From Trissonchulus latispiculum (lineage: Eukaryota; Nematoda; Enoplea; Enoplida; Ironidae), in contig JASAND010024033.1 of assembly GCA_030248195.1 (NCBI GenBank), positions 1 through 64,000 of the forward strand: 64,000 bases of DNA, given 5' to 3'. Shown here in pieces: positions 1 through 13,070 of the stretch (the first letter of the stretch is position 1; each line of letters starts with the position of its first letter). The notes below the pieces were generated by a model that saw nothing but the letters and a program-made list of their open reading frames with translations, was not told the origin of the DNA and did not search any database. Both the position numbers and the translations under genes were made by a program.

Positions 1-1557
1 TGGGAAGATCTGATATAGGCTTTAGGGCTCAAAACTTTGAAGAATTTAAGGAGTTCCATGCCCATTATAACCAGCAGACTATGCATTCAGAACCGCTCGC
101 TTACGGATTGTAAATTGAAAAGATTCATAAATAAACTGCGCGGAGACCTAACAGTGAAACTTAATCTACAGTACAACACACTGCAGTAGAGCAGATCCAC
201 CGTGTCGCATGTAAAAATAAACATAAAGACTGTTATTCGAAGTATCGCTCGCAACAAGGCGATTGGCGTCCCATTCGCCCGTCGGGAGTCTCCACTGATA
301 CTCCGAAACAACCCTTTCTTTAATTTAATTTCATAAGTTGGAAGTTCGATTTTCCCAGCAGAGTGAATCTTTTCAATTTCTTAAGTTAATATTTGCGGTC
401 ATACTACACCTAAAAACTTATGCAAAAGCTAGAATATTTATGCAAAAGGATATTGGTTACACAGTCTTATACAGTCAAACAGCATCATGTGACAGGCAGA
501 TCAGATCAATTGTTCAATTTAGTTAAATTATTTTGATCCCGCAAGTATACAACGAATTACAAACATTTCAATATAAAAATAAGGTGTAAGTTTATCGTTT
601 AATGGATACCTTATTATTCAGGAAGATGCCAATGACTCAGTTATTGAAGTGTTATTGGTCCCTAACCGTGTATACCTAGGATTACATACGTACAGGACTG
701 CCTATTTACAGACTAAGATGTAGGTCAGCAATGCTCAAGTATATTACTTTCGTGCTGCGTTCCTATATTTAATAGCTTGATTCGCTGCTCAAAGTAGTGG
801 CAATGAAAATTGTACTAACCAAATAAAATCCGTGAAGGGGGTGTTTCTGGAAGTGTTGGAAACTCATTAGCTAAACTCTCTAATAAAACAGTAGCTTGCA
901 AAAGTTTAACTAAACAACAAATAATGGATTAGTTAATATTAGACTTATATTATGGGTGTTTAACTTTGTGCTACTTTTAACTAACTCAAAAAGATTAATC
1001 TGGGTCTATTTTATTTCGGCACCTGTTTTCTTTAGTCGACAATTATTACAGTTATTTCTGAACTTCTGATAAGTAGGTAAAACCATTCCACACTGACTAG
1101 CAGAGACAATATTTAACCAGAACAAGAATATCATTTGACGTATTTTGAAATGTACATTAGTTTGTCAAAATAAAACTCAATTTTCCTGGCCGAATGTTGC
1201 GAAGTTTAATAACCGGCTGTAATACTTGTTGGGTTCAGAATCCACGAGAAGGTACGTTACGCAAAAACAGATGTTCAATACATCGAGACATTTTTGATAA
1301 TAGTCTGTGAAAATCCATCACCTCGAAATGGCTGGGTTTCAATGACGTCAGATCACCATTAATATGTAAAGAAAACTTTACGTTTCAACCTATCTCGAAT
1401 TCTTTTAAGTGGTATCAAAGTATCAATTCATGTTTAGAATCAGATGTGGAGTGTTAAATGGAAAGTTAAAAATGGAAAGTTTAATAAAATATTTTAGGAA
1501 TCCTAAAATCATCATCATCATCATAGGGTTAATTTGCTCATTCTGGACATAAGTTTA

Positions 1558-1579
1558 TATCTCGCCTAGAGGCGAGATA
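1558..1579. repeat. Short perfect hairpin (9 bp stem, TAGA loop)
   Basis: TATCTCGCC (1558-1566) pairs exactly with GGCGAGATA (1571-1579) around a 4-base loop. The stem is GC-rich inside AT-rich DNA. It has the same architecture as the hairpins near 45.9, 49.1 and 53.5 kb, but its stem sequence is unrelated to theirs. Confidence 0.7.
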
Positions 1580-2515
1580 GCTGTTAACGAAACTGGATCT
1601 GAACGACTATGCAGAAACATGGCTCAAAATCCGTCCTATCTTTGGCACTGGGCTCGTTTCTTATTACGTTTTGACCAGAATATGGCATTGTTGTAAATAC
1701 TGAGCTTCAGGTGCCTGCTCTTTCGCGACATTGTATTCAATGATTCAATGCAAATCGCTTTAACTAAATATTACTAAAAGTTTTAAATTTTTATGAAAAC
1801 GGCTGGCGGGGGACATGAGATAATATTGTATTTCAATAATGCGAAATGTTCACTATAGTCCCCCGTCGGTTGAATGGACAAATAACTTTTAATTGGCCGC
1901 TCAACAATATGTAAATTAGGTTGGAGTGAATGCTGCCAGTTTCAAGAAGGTATGAGGCCAGCAGGCCAGCAGGCGGTTGCTTCGCCTGATTTTGAGTGCA
2001 GTATACCACTGAACTGTGGATGACTAAAATTTACAGGTGCACGGAATTTCTATACTATGTGTTACTAAGTTAAGTTAGGTTAGAGTTTCTGCAAATACTT
2101 CTGTAACTTAACTAACTAAATTCTACTACACTTGAACTATAGTTACTTGCTGATTATACTGTATGATTTTCGGCGCTAATTGGGTATCATAACTAATTCC
2201 TTTGTTGGATAGCCGCCAATCAAGATCAAAGATTGAGCAATAGCTTCGAAAGCTGTCACTGTGAGCTTTTCTAGATAAAACATTAGAAGGAGGAAATATG
2301 TAAATTTTGAGTTTCAGTTAGTATTTTGGAGCAAGCAGACTGCTTTTCTGCGCAAGAAGCGATAAAGCCGGGAACAAAAGTGGGGAGAAGTGAGTTCAGA
2401 TTCTGGAGCTAGTGTGAAGCCTACCAACCCCTCAAGCACACGTAACACGATCAAAAGGGTTCTCAAAAGCTACTGCTAATTTACTATAATTGTAAACCTT
2501 CTGCAACGAGATCAT

Positions 2516-2530
2516 GCTCCTTTTAGGAGC
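2516..2530. repeat. Short perfect hairpin
   Basis: GCTCCT and AGGAGC pair around a TTT loop. A wider GATCA/TGATC pair encloses it. Another hairpin, CAGGCG...CGCCTG, lies at 1970-1988. No function is evident. Confidence 0.55.
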
Positions 2531-5500
2531 CAACCTTTTTTGATCGTGCAAGAAGTATTTGGTCCGTTTTTCTACCATGTAGCTGTTTATCCAGTGTGAG
2601 AATGAAAACATTTTAAAATAAAGATGCGTAACTCATTTAAAATTGCAGGCTCTTGAACATCAAGCCAGAATGTAAAACTATATAACTTAACTTCAACGAA
2701 AATTGGTTATTCAGAAATTTGATTTCTTACATCAAGCTTACAAATCTATTTTAATTGATTCTTCTAACTCTAATCTAAGCTTCAAATTCAAATTTAGGTA
2801 TTGGCGCTAGCGCAAAAGAAACACACTGATGGAGAAACCCACTCACTGATGAAAAGCTTGGCCAAAATTCTCGACTGTTGTGCCTAAATGAGTTTAGCTA
2901 GAGGCTCTATATTACTAAAACAGCTAATTTATATTTAGACATTAACTACCATCATTATTGTTACAATCTAAAACGTTTCCAGGTTATTATAATAGAAATG
3001 CTCGATAGGATGCTAAGCTGTCGGTAGAGTTTGCTAGCTTTAAACCATTCCATTGAATTTCGTGTATTACTCGACCTATTTACTTAATGGCAGCTCAATT
3101 TAATCTTTCCCAACAAATGGTAGGGAATCGTATTACCTTCTTAAACTTTCGTCATTAGCTCTTGACTTGTTACTATACACTTCTATCCTGAAATATTTAA
3201 TTGTAGACTCTAACTCAGCCTATAACTTGATAAATAAATACGGTATCGACTTGAGGCATTTTCTTTCAAAATTACTGGAGAAAGTCCTTGGAGTTCTACC
3301 CAAACAGTGATATGCCCAACCAATTTTTTCATTGTACGTCTGGAAGTAAAATTATGAATATTGTCAAAAGAGTACTATTACTACGCATTATCAGTGCTAA
3401 CCAATAACTCATAAATTCATCAATACTAAAATTGGCATAAAGGACAGGACAGCAAAGGCCTGAGAATAGTTTCATATAAGATCGAGGTGGTACAGCACGC
3501 TTTTCCGATTTGCATTTGATTACAGTGTTGATGGCTGACATCACTGATCACAACTAGACTATTTGATTTTAAAGAGACCGTAATGTGATTTCAATTTTGT
3601 TATTAGAGTAGTTATTTCTAGGGCACAAGGAAAGCGATGTAGCCTTAAAAATTCTCATAAAAGTTTAATCCAAATTTTCCCTAGGGTTTCGCAAAACTTT
3701 ACACTCGATAATTCTCTCCCAATATTTAACAATTCATCCTAACGTTACTATTTGTATCTCAGCTATTTTACGACTACCTATCGATAACAGTGCTGATGCA
3801 ATAACAATTTGAACTTTATGAAACTTATGTAGTTTGAGCTAGCCAATTTGAGTCGAATCAGGATAAAGTTAGTACAGGATAGCAGAATTAACGGACGACC
3901 AATACATAGTCTTTGCTTGGAAATAGATCAACCCCCCGCTAAGCCCTAAGCCAACTGTTTGTCAACTGATCTTAAAAAAAGCAGTAGTAATTTTGGTTCC
4001 CAGACACTATGAGGATTAAGTCTGAGAGCTACTGGCCCAAATAGACCAACTAATGTTCATATTACAAAATTGTGCTCGTATTCTATTCTGTTTTTTATTT
4101 AAGTAGTTGTTCGATCATAAAACAATATTTCAAAATTCTAGTTATACTATAAAATCAGTCACTAGATTTAACTGTAGATTAGAGAATTCATCGGTCCATC
4201 ATAAATTGAAATATCGGCTCATTTGGCGATTCCATTTCACATTTTCTTTCAAAAATGCTAGATTGATTTGAGATTCCCGGGCATTTGCTAGATAATCGTG
4301 TTCTTGCACGCAGATTTGCTAATTTTCACTAACTTTGGATTTTTCGTTATCGCAATAAACAGTCTCTGCATTTGGATAAAGTGTAAGATGCCGATTTAAC
4401 CGTAAGCTAAGTATTGCTTATTCGTTCGTTCCTCAATGAGCATAATATGCAGAAGAAACATTTCCTACGAAAGATTCCTACCCTGTACTGAATGACATTG
4501 TTCCCAGGGCCACAGAAAACACCCCTTTTTTTATAATTTTAATAATCACGTCACTAACTAATTTTCTACCTAAGCAAATATTTGCTTAATATTCTGAATC
4601 CAATTAATTATGTCTACTTTAGCTTAGCAGTGGGTATTGCTCGTCTCATTCGGAGGCAATATTCACACTCGTGCTTAGTACTTCTAGATGATTTTTGGAA
4701 TAACTGGAATAATAACAGGTAGTGATGTAAGGTGGAAGGTGTAAGATGTGAGGTAAGCTAGACTAAGTTCATAATCGAATTTTGTTAAGTTCCATAATCT
4801 AAAGATATTAATGGGAAAACAAGAATCTATTTATGAAATCTAAGTTGTTGTCAAATCAATCTAACTGAACTTTAAAATTTGATTGATTCTAAATCCTTAA
4901 GTTATAGATTAAAGGATAAACAGCCACGCGCCGATACCACCCAGAAGTTTAGTGTGTTGCGTGATTTTCGTCCTCGTCTCACTTTTATTCAGTCTCAGTC
5001 ATTACTCAATATATAGTCAAAACTTAAAATTCGGTACACTTTCTTACCATTAGTTCGTAATTATTTAAAGCTAATGGCCAAGTTGTAACTAGAAGTTTTG
5101 ATGCATCGCGAACAGCTATGCAAAAATGATACGACGTTTACTAATATTGCAGTTCTTAGTGATAAAACGTAGGACTGCGTGTTTTTAAATCGGGTGAAAG
5201 AAAATAAAAAGTCTGTCTTGGCTAACTTTCTTTATTTCCACTCCTCTGCATTTCCAATTTCTTGACCAAAAATATCATGAAATGATTGCTAATTTAGAGA
5301 TGATATATGAAAACCTAATTATTTTAAGTTACTTTTGGATTTACTTTATCGCTAAAACTACTGCGCGGAAAGGTTAACCTCCAGATGCAAAATTCGCACT
5401 TCGATTTGGTATCGTGCTACTATTTCGTCGATGGCATTTATATCATGTACCACTGAAAACACCTTATTTTGATGATTTTGCAAGAGCGTATTAGGCCACT

Positions 5501-7849
5501 TCTAGCTGATGCTGTCAAAAATCGCACGTCTTCGTCCGGGTCTGCGTTACATGGGGTTGTGAACGTGACCCCGCCAAGAGATTTTAATTCCCTCCGACAG
5601 GATTATAGCTGGAGACGTTGCCTACCGTCAACGTGCGTTAGCGCCTACGACTAGGACATCGTTTACGAGTTTACCTGTAGTTACCATGTTTTACAAATTC
5701 CTACAACTTTGCAAGATCACTATAGACCAAAAATGTGTCACTAAAGCATTTTGTCTTACGTTAACGCTTTCTGTCGTACGCAAATTTCAAGATTAGAGAT
5801 TAAGTTATCACTTCTGCATTTCACGCATTTCTACAAAATCAAGATCCTAAGTCTATTGGCTAGTTTCAATTAAGTCAGGAGGATTTGAACGCAATTCGCA
5901 ATTCGTTCCTGATGTAAAGGTAGTCTACTTTTAAGCTTTGTTCAAAGAGCTTTGTTCAAAAATTGTTCAAAGAGTCAATGAATTAAAGTCAAACTTTAAC
6001 CCCAAGCCCATGCCGAGCTAGGGTTTGCGTGCTTGATCAGTTGATTTGGGAACCTCATGTAAAAGATACATGAACCGAAATGTCAAAACTTAGTAAATAT
6101 AATTTTCGTAACTCAGCAGCAAATAATAGTTCGGTGACTCTAATGCTTTGACACTCCTATAATAAGTTTGAGTTAAAACGCTCCGTGGTTTGTGGCCTAA
6201 ACGATCATAGGCGTTATTTATTTTCCAACCTATTAAAGAAACTATCACAGAAATACGGTTCAGCAAACTTATTAAAGGAGTACGATTTTCTAAAGTCATG
6301 CAATTTACAATTAGCTAACTTTGCAAATGTCAAATGTCAAATCGCCAAAATCCGTTGATTATTCTTTGTGTTTATTTTTTTTTTGTTTATGATTGACCAA
6401 CCTTTATAAATTTATTTCCACCCTTCATTCTAATGATTAAAATAAATTCTTAATTTCATTTAAACTTCTTGACCGAAACGAGGTCCACTTAGGTATACGG
6501 AATAAAACAATATCGCTCGATAGCTATTTATGATTACTTAAACTGCTAGAGCTCTATATCCTAGAAGAATTCTTCATTATTTTAACCAGACTAGATCAGT
6601 CGGAATCTTCAAAAAGGTTCAATTCAGAAATTTAGTTTCTCGAAACTGCAAAATTAGAGACAACGTTGACAGTCAGAATTAGGTACTCTTTTAGTCAATT
6701 ATGCTTATAGTTACTGTTAGACTGCTACTTATTTTATTTTTCTACTGAATATTTTTAATAAAAAGTACGAAGTGAGTAATGGTAACCTTAAATTGGTTAG
6801 CACTCGAAATTATATCTTTGCAGGTGTTTTCGCCAAAAAATGAACCAGGTACTGTTCAAAACAATTGTATGATATGTACTAAAAATTTACTAACTAATGA
6901 TTTTAGAAAATTTAGCTATCATTTGCTCAAACTGGTTACTGTACAGGAAGACTTCCACTTTAGTACCCAAAACTTAACTTCTGTCTCAGATGAACGAATA
7001 ATGCCTTGATTTAAATATGTTCTATAACCAACTGCGCTTACGGTTGAACAGCATTGCTTTAGTTAATTATTAAACTAGCGATTCGCCTATTTGACCATTT
7101 AGAAACTGCATCTAGCCACGACAGCAGACATAAACTTAGTCAGACTAACAGGTAAGAAGACAAACTATGAAAAATTAGATGTCCCGATATTGGAGAAGTA
7201 AATATGTCGTTAATGTCTTATAGCAGGGTTCACATTGGGTTCGAGTACAGTTCAGCTTGCATGTAAAAGTGAAAATGAGCATTGATATAAATTTCAAATA
7301 TAAGATGCCAAAGCCAGTTCGCTTAATATATTGTAACAAATGTTACGCTATTTATATATGTGTAAAACTAAACTAGCTTCCTTGTTTCTTACGATACGTT
7401 ATGACTATCCCTTGAATTTCAGCCGACTTACATCCCTACCAACGTCTGTTCCTTCTTAACATTTAGTTCCACTATTGATAGGCATTACGATTAACATTAA
7501 GTATACAATACACTTACACTGAACATATATATTATTAATTACAACTGTAAAATGCACGCTCTTATATGCTTCACAATATAAATAACAATTAGGATAAACA
7601 GATAATACGCAAAGAAAATATATACAGCAAGAATCCTTAAATGAGGTTTGAGATCATAGTCAATCCGAATATTAGTCTATTAATATAGATGTTACGTATC
7701 AATCGACAGACTGCATTTATTACTTACTTACTAATTTATTACTTACTAATCTTACTAGTCAGCACACTAAAACTGAATTATTTAGCAATTACAAACTCCC
7801 CATTATCCAAACTTTAGTACACAAATTTCTGAAATCATGCTCATACTCC

Positions 7850-8050
7850 CGTGAAGATCATACTCATACTCATACACAGGCAACATACACACAGTCACAC
7901 GCATACTCAACCACAGACACACAAACTAGGATGGCCATCCTCATTCATACAAACACACTTCATACAGCCATTTACACATTCATTCATTTATTTCACACAC
8001 ACATTTACTCACTCATTTAATCATTCACTTCATGCACAAATTTCTTACGT
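7850..8050. repeat. CA/CATT-rich low-complexity DNA
   Basis: This is a run of ACACAC, CATACTCAT and CATTCATT words with an embedded palindrome AGGATGGCCATCCT at 7928-7941. Similar CATACA-rich text occurs near 24850-25040 inside copy B and 13690-13790 inside copy A. A distant relationship to those elements is possible but not shown. Confidence 0.5.
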
Positions 8051-8120
8051 TCTATGAGTTCTTTACCTATGTTAGTCTTTAATTTCAGCTAGCCATTCAC
8101 TTTTAAAAATAGCTATTCCC

Positions 8121-8149
8121 GGGCTAAAGCCCTCTGGAGCTTAAGCTCC
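8121..8149. repeat. Two adjacent hairpins beside the Gag frame
   Basis: GGGCTAAAGCCC (8121-8132) is followed at once by GGAGCTTAAGCTCC (8136-8149). They lie about 55 bases beyond the stop of the minus-strand Gag frame, where they could form consecutive stem-loops in the 3' part of its transcript. A related GGCTAAAGCC hairpin occurs near 63377 downstream of another element. Confidence 0.6.
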
Positions 8150-8203
8150 CAAACAATTTAGTTACCAAGCACAGCTAGCTGAAAATCACATATCTTGTTA
8201 AGA

Positions 8204-9922
8204 TCAGTATGCTGTTAAACTGTTAACAAACCTATGTCTAAAATATGTAGATAAAGTGGAGTTATGTAATTGCGGTTGTGCCGACTTAGCGTAATCGTAC
8301 TTATTCTCACAGGAGTTTTGCCAAGCTCCTCCATCTTCGCGAATCCTTACTGTCTTCTGAGCAGGTGAACGATTGGTATGCAAATTATGGTTAGCGGGTC
8401 TATGGGCACCTCCACCAGGTTTGCGACACTTTCGCCTTACATGTCCGATTCCGTGACAGTTATAACAGCGCCGGCTCGGCACCTGTGGACTCCTGGCGAT
8501 GGTCGGTGGGGGGTTGTTTTCCAGGAACGCTGGAACCCAGTCATTGGGTAGAGTAGCACTCTCCGCTGAGAGGGCAAGCTTAAACGCAGCATCCAACTCT
8601 AAATCACCTGTTAAGGGTATTCTTGAGCGTAAATCTGCCCTCAAACCCAGAACAAAGACTCTGCTCAAATAGATTCGATGAAAACTGGGGCTCAGCTGCT
8701 CATCAAAAGCTACTCGACAATATTTATGCAATCTCAAATAGTAGTCAGTCACAGTCTCTGAATTGTGTTGCTCAATTGTGTTCAGTAGCTTTGTAGCAGC
8801 TAGCGAATCGGCACGACTAAGAAAAATCTCCCTAACATTCTTTAGCCATAATGACCAAGTACCCCACAAATGCGACTGTTGGGTTCGAAACAACTCCTTC
8901 GCTTTACCAGCTAGGGTACAGGGAAACAACTGGATTTTGGTCGCATCAGAACAACGAAGGGCTGAACAAATGGTTTCGAAATGATGAAGATGATCTAAGA
9001 TGTTCTCGTTATCAAGGCCGAAAAACTGCTTGATATTCCGGAGAGCAGACGATGCTGGCTGAGCTTGTGCGCTATCGCCAAGAAACCGAACAACCTGTTG
9101 AACAACTCCACTTAACTCTTGTTGGGATACTGAAACGTCCCTTTCAGGTTTAGTCCCTACCTCTTCGCATCCTTCATTAACACTGGGACTGCTGCATGCG
9201 TCTAACTGGATTTCTTCTGGCAGATCTAAGGGACAACTATCCTGATCCTTCTCTGATAGTTCTTTCTGGGAAATAGAGGAACCCTGTGGAGACAACAGCT
9301 CCTGCAAGCTCTCAGTGTTGCCTACGGTTCCATGGGACTGTGACCAGTTTGAATTCCAGAATTTAGTCCGATTTTCCTTTTCTGGTACACATTCCCCAGA
9401 TGCAGTCGCGCAGACTTGAGATGACAGTGCAGATTCTGGCGCCAGCAAACTACTTTGGTAGCCACAATCGTCTAGATTAGGCTCTTGAATTACCGGGGGC
9501 GAAGGAAGCTTCAGGAGATGAACGGGACAACGACGAAGTGTTACCTCCTCTGAACGACTTAAAGCACTACACGGCGAGATTTCGGAAAAATGATCAGTCA
9601 CAATGTTCAAAACTTCTGACGAACCACGAAAACTAAAATCAGAGTCTGAAGCGTAATCAGAATTACAGTCAGCTTGGGAAGGGATAACTGGACAATTCTC
9701 AACAGCAGCAGAAAACGAATTCGGAGTTTCGCCAGCATCGTAGAATGATTCTGAACAGCAAGACGAACTATCCTCTAAATAGTCAGAGTCAATTCCACTG
9801 TCGTCGGATTCCTCGGTTTGAACTGCTACGGACTGGACTTTCGCTGTATTCCCGGAACTAACAGTATATATTGCTGCGTGTGCAGGAACACGGCTTCCTA
9901 GGAGCAGATGTGAACAGTCCAA
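8204..9922 (-). CDS. Gag-like CCHC zinc-knuckle protein, probable exon, no ATG
   Basis: The frame is 572 codons long. Residues about 294-460 resemble a Ty3-type retrotransposon Gag capsid region. It is rich in helix-forming residues and carries the usual core of hydrophobic, W and LLNTIEQ-type segments. Residues 486-499 form a CX2CX4HX4C knuckle, CYNCHGIGHVRRKC, expected to bind RNA. The first 290 residues are acidic and Ser-rich, unusual for a compact Gag, and include DSGIDS (41-46), which fits the DSGxxS phosphodegron pattern. The frame opens right after a TGA at 9923-9925 and has no in-frame ATG at all. A strong acceptor, pyrimidine tract plus CTCCTAG, places a likely exon start at 9897, so the start codon probably lies in an upstream exon. 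No protease, RT or integrase follows. It is either a gag-only nonautonomous element or a domesticated Gag. Confidence 0.75.
   Translation of the reverse strand: MDCSHLLLGSRVPAHAAIYTVSSGNTAKVQSVAVQTEESDDSGIDSDYLEDSSSCCSESFYDAGETPNSFSAAVENCPVIPSQADCNSDYASDSDFSFRGSSEVLNIVTDHFSEISPCSALSRSEEVTLRRCPVHLLKLPSPPVIQEPNLDDCGYQSSLLAPESALSSQVCATASGECVPEKENRTKFWNSNWSQSHGTVGNTESLQELLSPQGSSISQKELSEKDQDSCPLDLPEEIQLDACSSPSVNEGCEEVGTKPERDVSVSQQELSGVVQQVVRFLGDSAQAQPASSALRNIKQFFGLDNENILDHLHHFETICSALRCSDATKIQLFPCTLAGKAKELFRTQQSHLWGTWSLWLKNVREIFLSRADSLAATKLLNTIEQHNSETVTDYYLRLHKYCRVAFDEQLSPSFHRIYLSRVFVLGLRADLRSRIPLTGDLELDAAFKLALSAESATLPNDWVPAFLENNPPPTIARSPQVPSRRCYNCHGIGHVRRKCRKPGGGAHRPANHNLHTNRSPAQKTVRIREDGGAWQNSCENKYDYAKSAQPQLHNSTLSTYFRHRFVNSLTAY
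9898..9914 (-). promoter_or_regulatory. Likely 3' splice acceptor for the Gag exon
   Basis: On the minus strand the sequence CTGTTCACATCTGCTCCTAG ends at 9898. It is a good pyrimidine tract with a terminal AG. A second AG follows about 45 bases later. An acceptor here would explain how a methionine-free frame is translated. Confidence 0.45.
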
Positions 9923-9925
9923 TCA

Positions 9926-10399
9926 TAACTCGGTTGAAAAAACTGGAACCTAACCTGGGAAAATAAGGGATTAAAAAGAATAGAGCTAGTGAAATGATAT
10001 GAGGCCACATGATACACTAAGTTAGATTCTCTAAGAGATAAATAAGTTAGTTTACAGTATATGAACCAAGGCTACTTGAAAAAGAAAGTGGAGATTAGAG
10101 AGGAAAAAACGAAATCTTTGCTGACTTCTATGCTTGACGGGTCAGAGCTTAACCTTACTGTTTAATAGTCAAAGATAGAAAATGATGAAATAAGTTATCC
10201 TCACTGGTTAATATTTAGAAATAGACAAGGGTCAGATAAGTTATCCTCACTATTAGTCTAATGTGATAGAATTAGGCGGGTATGCTCCTCACCGGGGGCT
10301 CCAACTTTTCTATTTACCGTGTAATGAACTGAGTTGGATTAAATGAGAAATTGGCTTGATTTGCTTCGATTTCAAGAAATGGGGTCGTATTAGGCTGGT
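9926..10399. other. Spacer between Gag exon and copy A
   Basis: AT-rich, no gene seen. The phrase AAGTTATCCTCACT occurs twice (near 10192 and 10238), a local duplication of about 45 bases. No counterpart precedes copy B, so the Gag exon is not demonstrably part of the A/B element. Confidence 0.45.
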
Positions 10400-12054
10400 A
10401 GGTTCACTTACACGGAAGGTCAGCGCGTTTGCCTGATTAGACAAACTTAAGTACCAGATTCCCGAAAGGTAGTTTGCCAAAATCGGGGATCTCTACAGCC
10501 AACCTGGTAGGGGTGTAGTCGTGAGTTCGTTTAGATAGGGGTCGTTAGGTTGATCGCAGCAGGATTCAATCCAACTATAAGATCGCAACAGGATCGTTCT
10601 CAGCAATGCGATCGCAACCGGATCTGGCGAAGGCTGGGGTCCAACAGATATCGGTAGCAAGCGGGGTCGGCACTTGCTTTCCAGAGGATGAATCAGTTCT
10701 GAGAAGAACTTACCAAAAGATGAGGTCCAGTTACAACAAGCTGTATCGCTGTATTGTATAGAACTAGGTGCAGACACAGCAAACTAATTTATTAAGAATT
10801 AATATAATTCCTAGGCCGATAAAAACACTAATAAAACAGTGATTACAATATTCAGTGCAGGGAAGTTAGTTACAGTACAGAAAGTACAAAGTTACACTTC
10901 AAAACAATTGGGATTAATCAGATACTTCAATTATATTGACAATATGCCAAACTTGCAATATACCAGAGTTGCCAGACACTCGTTACCCAGGAGATTAATT
11001 AGGTTTGATAGTTTAGGGGTTTGGTCACTTTTGGACCTTAGATTCATATATATCCCTTAAATAGCTTTGTTTTACAGTACTTCTACTATCGTTCAAAACT
11101 GACTAATCGTCATATGTGTGTTACTACTATTACTCTTTATCCGCCTTCGCACATTAATATGGGCACTAGATACACAAATGTTAGTAGTACAATTTCCGGT
11201 CTATGGGTGAGCCCGAAAATGCTAGCAACAATAGCACTTTCGGATGCTATTCGGTCACCTGGGGGGACAATACAAGGGTCGGTCCGGTTGGGGGGTTTCC
11301 TGGCAGACGGTTATGGGGTTAGTACAAGCTTTCGGTTTTAATCTCTTCTTTAATCTTCTATTTCCAATTACTGCGAACAACTAGATGAATGGCCTAAGCC
11401 TGAGCAACGGGAGTGACTGCTCCCTATTCCAAAGATGAGAATGCAAGGATCAAATACATTTTTGGGTACTGTTTTCTTATAAAGTTTCCAAAGTTGAAAT
11501 AAAAGTCCAGTCCCCGTTTCCGTTAAATTTCAATCCCCAATTTGATCAGGTGGATCTCCCGGTTGCTGCTTTCGCCTCAGTCTGTACCTCGGCAAGTCTT
11601 TATGCCAATCTTCTTCCCAATATCAAATCAGTGCCAATAATTTCAAGTAATCTTCCAATTGGAGCCAAGGGCAAAGCAGCCGCATCCACTGACGTACAGA
11701 TTTAACTGGGCATCGTAGCGATCGTTTCCGCACCTGAATCAAATGGGTTAAAACCCATTAGTACATCATAAAGGTGCGGAATCAACCAAGCAATCATTAC
11801 TCACTCAATTGGCTTTCTGAGCCCAAAATGGTCATTTTGGGCCTGAGCTGAACTTACTACTTGCGAAACGAAAATAGCTTTGAAACTTCTTGTTTTAGAA
11901 ACTTTGCCGGCTACACTGCCGGCGTAGCCCAGTTTGATGAAGGACAATCGGAATAGTTTGACCTTTTTGATACATTATTTAGTAAAGAATTGGCGTTCTG
12001 TGTCAATTTGGAATGGACTTGGCGTTGCATCCAGCTTGCGCAGTGACCATTAGC

Positions 12055-12124
12055 GTAAAATTCAGATTTGCCTGAATTTTACCAATTGCTTTGATTTTCA
12101 CAGGAAAAACTTATTTCCTGTGAA
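12055..12124. repeat. Two perfect 11 bp hairpins in copy A
   Basis: GTAAAATTCAG (12055-12065) pairs with CTGAATTTTAC (12072-12082). Then TTCACAGGAAA (12097-12107) pairs with TTTCCTGTGAA (12114-12124). Both loops are six bases. The two stems are unrelated in sequence. Confidence 0.75.
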
Positions 12125-12599
12125 ACTAGCATTATCAAAGGGTCAGGCCAAGCACAATATTTTAAGCTCATATTTAAACTATTAGCAGATGGTAATGGTT
12201 CATATCTAGGTTATGCTGATCTAACTATTGGGCTAGTCACATGTCTAGAGCTGCGTGGCTTCTGATTATCCTTCCGCCAACTACGCACAGCTAATTGATA
12301 TAATTACCTTCGGATGGTTGTTATCATAGTTAACAGAAAGATCAAGCAGTATTAGTCGTAAACTGTACTGATTGCACAATGAATTAATAACTGCGAATTT
12401 TATGCCTATTTATACGTTTTATATCTGTAAACTGCGATCTAATGCTGAAATGCTAATTGTCCAGTTTAACCAGATTGCTTACGAACCTTAGCTAAATATC
12501 ATCCGTTTATTAAGTTTCCAACAAGGATTAAGACATGCGTAATCTTAAGGTGTACCATTATATATAACAGTTCTATACTTCATATTTCGGGGTGCAACC

Positions 12600-13070
12600 T
12601 TTAGAAGGCATGATGTTGTTTTACAGCTAAAACTGTAGTTGTTTCAGTTACAGTTGCTTAAGTAGGCTTCAGTTAAATTCAGAAGATTCTTAGCCTTAAG
12701 AAATAATATGTATATAGAGCGTGAATCAATTGAATTGAGCGCGACTATTTTGGATCCTACTGCGTAGTATTAACGAAACAGCTAAACCTTCAAATCGTCG
12801 TATTTTAGTGCAAGTCTGAAACTAGTTCTATTCAAATTTTAACCTTTGCTCAAACTAGTTTCAGTTTCAGGTTCACTTTGAATCAGCTGCCTATAATAAT
12901 TTCAACTTCAGTTTCAATTTCAGACGCAGTCCCAAAACAGTTTGGGTTTAAGTTTCAGCTTAGGCTTCAGCCGACGGCCCGTAATAATTTCAGCATTAGT
13001 TCACGTTTTAGTCGGCAATTTAAAATATATAATCTGAGTTTCAGTTTTAGTCTCAGTTTAAGTGACTGAA
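12600..13070 (+). repeat. Degenerate GTTTCA hexamer array
   Basis: Words such as CAGTTTCAGTTTCAG and TTCAGTTTTAG recur irregularly, most densely at 12790-13060. On the plus strand this makes a run of pyrimidine-AG sites that look like 3' splice acceptors. It lies inside copy A and I see no matching block in copy B. Confidence 0.55.

Larger units (their letters stand above)
1..8100. other. AT-rich stretch, no gene recognised
   Basis: I see no open frame longer than about 75 codons and no recognisable protein motif on either strand. The composition is AT-rich and fairly even. It holds scattered perfect hairpins, listed separately, and a CA/CATT-rich low-complexity run near 7850-8050. It could be intergenic or intronic DNA, possibly containing decayed repeats, and short exons could be missed. 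Confidence 0.6.

Noticed and set aside
4925..4950. 5S rRNA-like GCCGATACCACCCAGAAG
   Set aside because: Only a short match. The expected box C and the rest of 5S are absent.
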